Shown: positions 61,230 through 64,000 of the stretch, one piece after another
Layout of the letters: each line of letters begins with the position of its first letter
Position numbering within the stretch: the first letter of the stretch is position 1
Origin: Oenanthe sinensis
Lineage: Eukaryota > Streptophyta > Magnoliopsida > Apiales > Apiaceae
NCBI GenBank assembly: GCA_028671895.1
Contig: CM053795.1
Coordinates: 8,639,501-8,703,500, forward strand
Direction of reading: 5' to 3'
DNA length: 64,000 nt
Notes under the pieces: generated by a model
Seen by the model: only the letters and a program-made list of their open reading frames with translations
What the model was told of the DNA's origin: nothing
The model's database searches: none
Translations under genes and position numbers: made by a program

Positions 61230-63289
61230 CTTAGGGAGACAAACAACGCACGCCGATCGATCAATCGCAAAACAATAAAGATCTAATCTTTCTCATCGCT
61301 CTTCTGGTATAAAGCTTCTATATGTCCCCTCTTCAATTTTTTTATATGTTCGTGTATGTATATATCTGTTTATGCATCTATGTCCTCTTTCAAAGTTTGA
61401 TTTATGAATTTTATAGTGTTTTGATTCGATTTTGTTGATATGCATGTCATTTTTGTAGCTTAACACTGTAGATCTGTGTTTTGTTTGTCTATGTGAATTG
61501 AAAATGGTTGTAATTGCAGTTGATCAAATCTGTTGAACTGTTGACCATAATTTGTTGACAATCCTTTGTAATATTTGGGTGTTAATTAACTTGAATAAGA
61601 TTGTTTGGATTGTTTTTGCAGCGAGTATTAGTTTTAGTCTATCTGTTTGTCTATTATTTGCCGAATAAAACTTGTTATCTTTTGGGGTGATCCTTGTGTA
61701 TTGTTTGTGGTATGTGTTTCACTTAATGTTTTAATTGTCACATAAGGGTAAACTTTTGTTTTCTCACCTCTTTATTCTGGTTTTCCTGGTAATTTGTTTA
61801 CAATCATCCTTGAGTATATTTTGGTTTGTAAGAACTCCACTTTTCTAATAGTTTTTGCAGTAAAAATATTGAATCACTTTCGTTAATGTATTCAGTTTAA
61901 AAAATTTGTTAAATTAATTTCAAGAGCTGGCATGATGATCTCAACGTAGTGGTTGTGGTATGTATTCATGTAATGTGTTAATTGTCTCTTAACGGCATAC
62001 GTGATATGATTATCCTCTTTTATTCCAATAAGAGTTCTGGATACAGTGGCCTAAACCTAATTGTTAGGCAAGTTGTTTGAGTCTTGCTGTCTTGATAGTA
62101 GATTAGGAATCTTTAATTTTTCAACTATTATGCAGGTTACAGCATGTAGATTAGTTATTTAAACATTTTGAGTGCTTTGAATATTTTCTAAGTGGATTTT
62201 GCGTGGAATATTCCTGGAATTGTTATTATATTTTATCATTTTTGTAATTGAAGATTCCTGTAAATATTTCGTATGTTACCTCACACATATAAAGTTCAAC
62301 GGTCCATTATTGGCTCAAACTTCTGATATAATTTATATCACAAAATGCTCATAATCAGAAACATTCATTTATCATTTTTATGCAAGTTAATGTGTAACAA
62401 GCATTGTCAGCCGTCATGTTCAATTCCGTTTTTCTCCCAGTTGTTTGGATATTGTACAATCTATTTTGTTTACATGTCAAAAAGGAAAAAAAATCTCGTA
62501 GTCAAAGGATTTAGATGGATTTTCTAGAGAATATATGTAATAATTGCATTAATATCTTGTAACGGAAATATCTTGAATGCGGCCTGTCTTAACCTAGTAC
62601 CATCCTACAGCTGTATAGCCAAGAGGAGCAGATCTTTCTATTTGTCTATCAGCTGTAATAATAGTATTTGGTTTAGATATATTTGGTTGTTTATTGTATT
62701 CTATTTTTCAATGTTTATGAATTCAAACTAATAAGAAATTCATGACCACATAATATCTATTATTTCCAATTCTGCTTACTTTTTCGGTCAAACAAACTTT
62801 GTTTTTGCAAGTATGCTATCTTCATTATATATATTTTTCTTTTGTGTTCATTTAAACAAATATGAAATTTTAGAGGATGATGATAATTTTGTACAGTATC
62901 AGTTTTTGGAATCTTCAAGATATTGGAGTTTACAACAGTTCCCACTTCTAAAAGACTTGAATGATTGATTGTGTGCTTTCCGTACTATAATTACATTATA
63001 GGCTGCTACATATAACAATGTCATAAAGCCTTTAATTATGCAGGGTAATGATTATTTTCTGATAGTATTCTGGTATTCTAGAGTGTTTATGTGTTGTGGT
63101 TGACTTTCACTTGCCTTTTATAGTATATGTTGAGTGGTTTGAATTATTCAGGATTCAGGATTTTAGTGACAATGGCGTCAGCTGTGGCATGGTTTTTTTG
63201 AGCAAAAATCAAACCGGAGTCTTCCAAAGTTGTTATCCTTGATCCATTGACTTTCAATATTTTTGAAGGGGTAATATTTGTGAGTAAAA
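61230..63289 (+). promoter_or_regulatory. 5' leader and leader intron of RCD1/SRO gene
   Basis: A leader exon probably ends at CTTCTG/GTATAAAG (61306/61307). A CAG acceptor lies at about 63149-63151, giving a leader intron of about 1.84 kb. T-rich sequence fills the intron, as is usual in plants. The second leader exon has a nine-codon upstream frame (ATG at 63172, stop at 63199-63201). An in-frame TGA at 63281 directly before the main start fixes the ATG at 63290. Confidence 0.5.
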
Positions 63290-64000
63290 ATGAAAAGGAA
63301 GTCCGTGAAGGTATTGGATAGCCAACGCCAGCTCAATGATTTGAAGAGAAAGAGGGCAGCTCAATGTAAGGCACAAACAGCAAGAGCTACTAGCACTAAT
63401 TCAGCTGCACAGTCTGTCTTAGGTTCTCCGCTCAACAAGATCAGTAAGCGGAGGAAGCTGGATGTATCAAAATCTCAGTCTGGCTGGTGCAGTTCGCTAT
63501 CAAACAGGTCTATACTAAGATATTACTCGAATTTGAAAAAGAGTTCCCCTCCGGCACGCCTGATGTGTTATCAAAAAGGTGAATGGACCGATCTTCCTAG
63601 AAATCTTGTTACTTCACTTAAGAAAGATTTCCAGTTAAAGAAAGCAGCAATGGAGATGGAGCTTGATGGGAAAATGTTTTTAATAGACTTTCTGCACATG
63701 ATGAAACTGGACTTAGAAACGGGTGCGCAGCAGTCAATTGCCTGGATTGATGAAGAGGGTAGTTGTTTCTTTCCAGAAATTTTTGCTGACCATGAGATTA
63801 ATGAAAATGAGAAAGTTCCTGGACAAATGGTCCCAGAGTCTTATGGAACCAATGATATCAAGCTTCAGCTTGAGATTGACATTAACGGATTGGGTTACTC
63901 AAAGCTGAAGGAATCTACTGGTCAGTCAAAGGATCTTGTTAGGCAAATCAAAGTTGTCAAGAAGCCTGCTATTGATAAAGATGCAGAAGCCAACAGCAGT
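63290..64000 (+). CDS. RCD1/SRO-type protein, N-terminal part (cut by window edge)
   Basis: The frame is open for 237 codons to the end of the window. Residues 1-60 are basic with a probable nuclear signal (KISKRRKLD, 50-58). Residues about 70-165 are the WWE domain in RCD1 form: RYYSNLKKSSPPARLMCYQK, GEWTDLPRNLV, KKAAMEMELDGKMFLIDFLH, LDLETGAQQSIAWIDEEGS and CFFPEIF. RCD1/SRO proteins continue with a PARP-like domain and an RST domain that binds transcription factors; these would lie beyond the window. They act in the nucleus in stress and redox responses; the WWE domain of RCD1 binds poly(ADP-ribose). RCD1 and SRO1 cannot be told apart here. Confidence 0.92.
   Translation, partial: MKRKSVKVLDSQRQLNDLKRKRAAQCKAQTARATSTNSAAQSVLGSPLNKISKRRKLDVSKSQSGWCSSLSNRSILRYYSNLKKSSPPARLMCYQKGEWTDLPRNLVTSLKKDFQLKKAAMEMELDGKMFLIDFLHMMKLDLETGAQQSIAWIDEEGSCFFPEIFADHEINENEKVPGQMVPESYGTNDIKLQLEIDINGLGYSKLKESTGQSKDLVRQIKVVKKPAIDKDAEANSS

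Noticed and set aside
1..64000. CRISPR arrays, bacterial operons or phage genes
   Set aside because: The window is a plant nuclear region with spliced genes; repeats seen are tandem duplications, microsatellites and MITEs.

Overview
This is nuclear DNA from a dicotyledonous plant. It is strongly AT-rich between genes. Its genes have many short exons with GT-AG introns, and several introns and spacers carry plant-type MITEs, microsatellites and a solo LTR. The protein families (phylloplanin-like proteins, a group G bZIP, plastid ATS1-type acyltransferase, an RCD1/SRO protein) are plant families. I cannot name the species from the sequence alone.

Layout. At 0.8-5.6 kb there are three tandem phylloplanin-like genes on the + strand. 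The third is intact, the first has an in-frame internal loss, and the second is a pseudogene. At about 6.2-13.4 kb (+) lies a 12-exon G-box-binding bZIP of the bZIP16/bZIP68 type, encoding 409 aa. Its seventh coding intron holds a 1.24-kb insertion bounded by perfect 20-bp inverted repeats. At 13.5-17.6 kb there is a repeat-rich, geneless stretch. At 17.6-22 kb (-) lies a 5-exon ABHD17-like alpha/beta hydrolase with a lipidation-type N-terminus and a very cysteine-rich tail. From 22 to 32.9 kb there is about 11 kb without a recognisable gene; it holds a clean Stowaway-type MITE, a solo LTR nested inside a second MITE, and two GC-richer patches with G-boxes. At 32.9-41.5 kb (-) lies the complete 12-exon plastidial glycerol-3-phosphate acyltransferase (436 aa). 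At 44.0-46.9 kb (-) lies DAD1, a subunit of oligosaccharyltransferase (117 aa, 5 exons), with a tandem duplication in intron 2. It is divergent from a chloroplast-type Rossmann-fold protein like At1g32220 at 47.9-52.4 kb (+, 7 exons, 308 aa). At 53.6-57.1 kb (-) lies a plant survival motor neuron (SMN) homologue (320 aa, 5 exons, apparent GC-AG first intron). At 57.2-61.2 kb there is an AT-rich spacer with a diverged direct duplication. From about 61.2 kb to the window edge (+) lies the start of an RCD1/SRO gene, with a WWE domain and a long 5' leader intron; it runs off the window.

Apart from the phylloplanin array, the genes are unrelated single-copy housekeeping or regulatory loci and show no functional clustering. 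All gene models were built by hand: splice sites were chosen so that exon phases join and the protein follows the known family order, and all coding totals are multiples of three. I found no CRISPR array, rRNA gene or convincing tRNA gene, and nothing I would call a new biological system. The most unusual items are the bounded insertion in the bZIP intron, the decaying phylloplanin array and the Cys-rich hydrolase tail.
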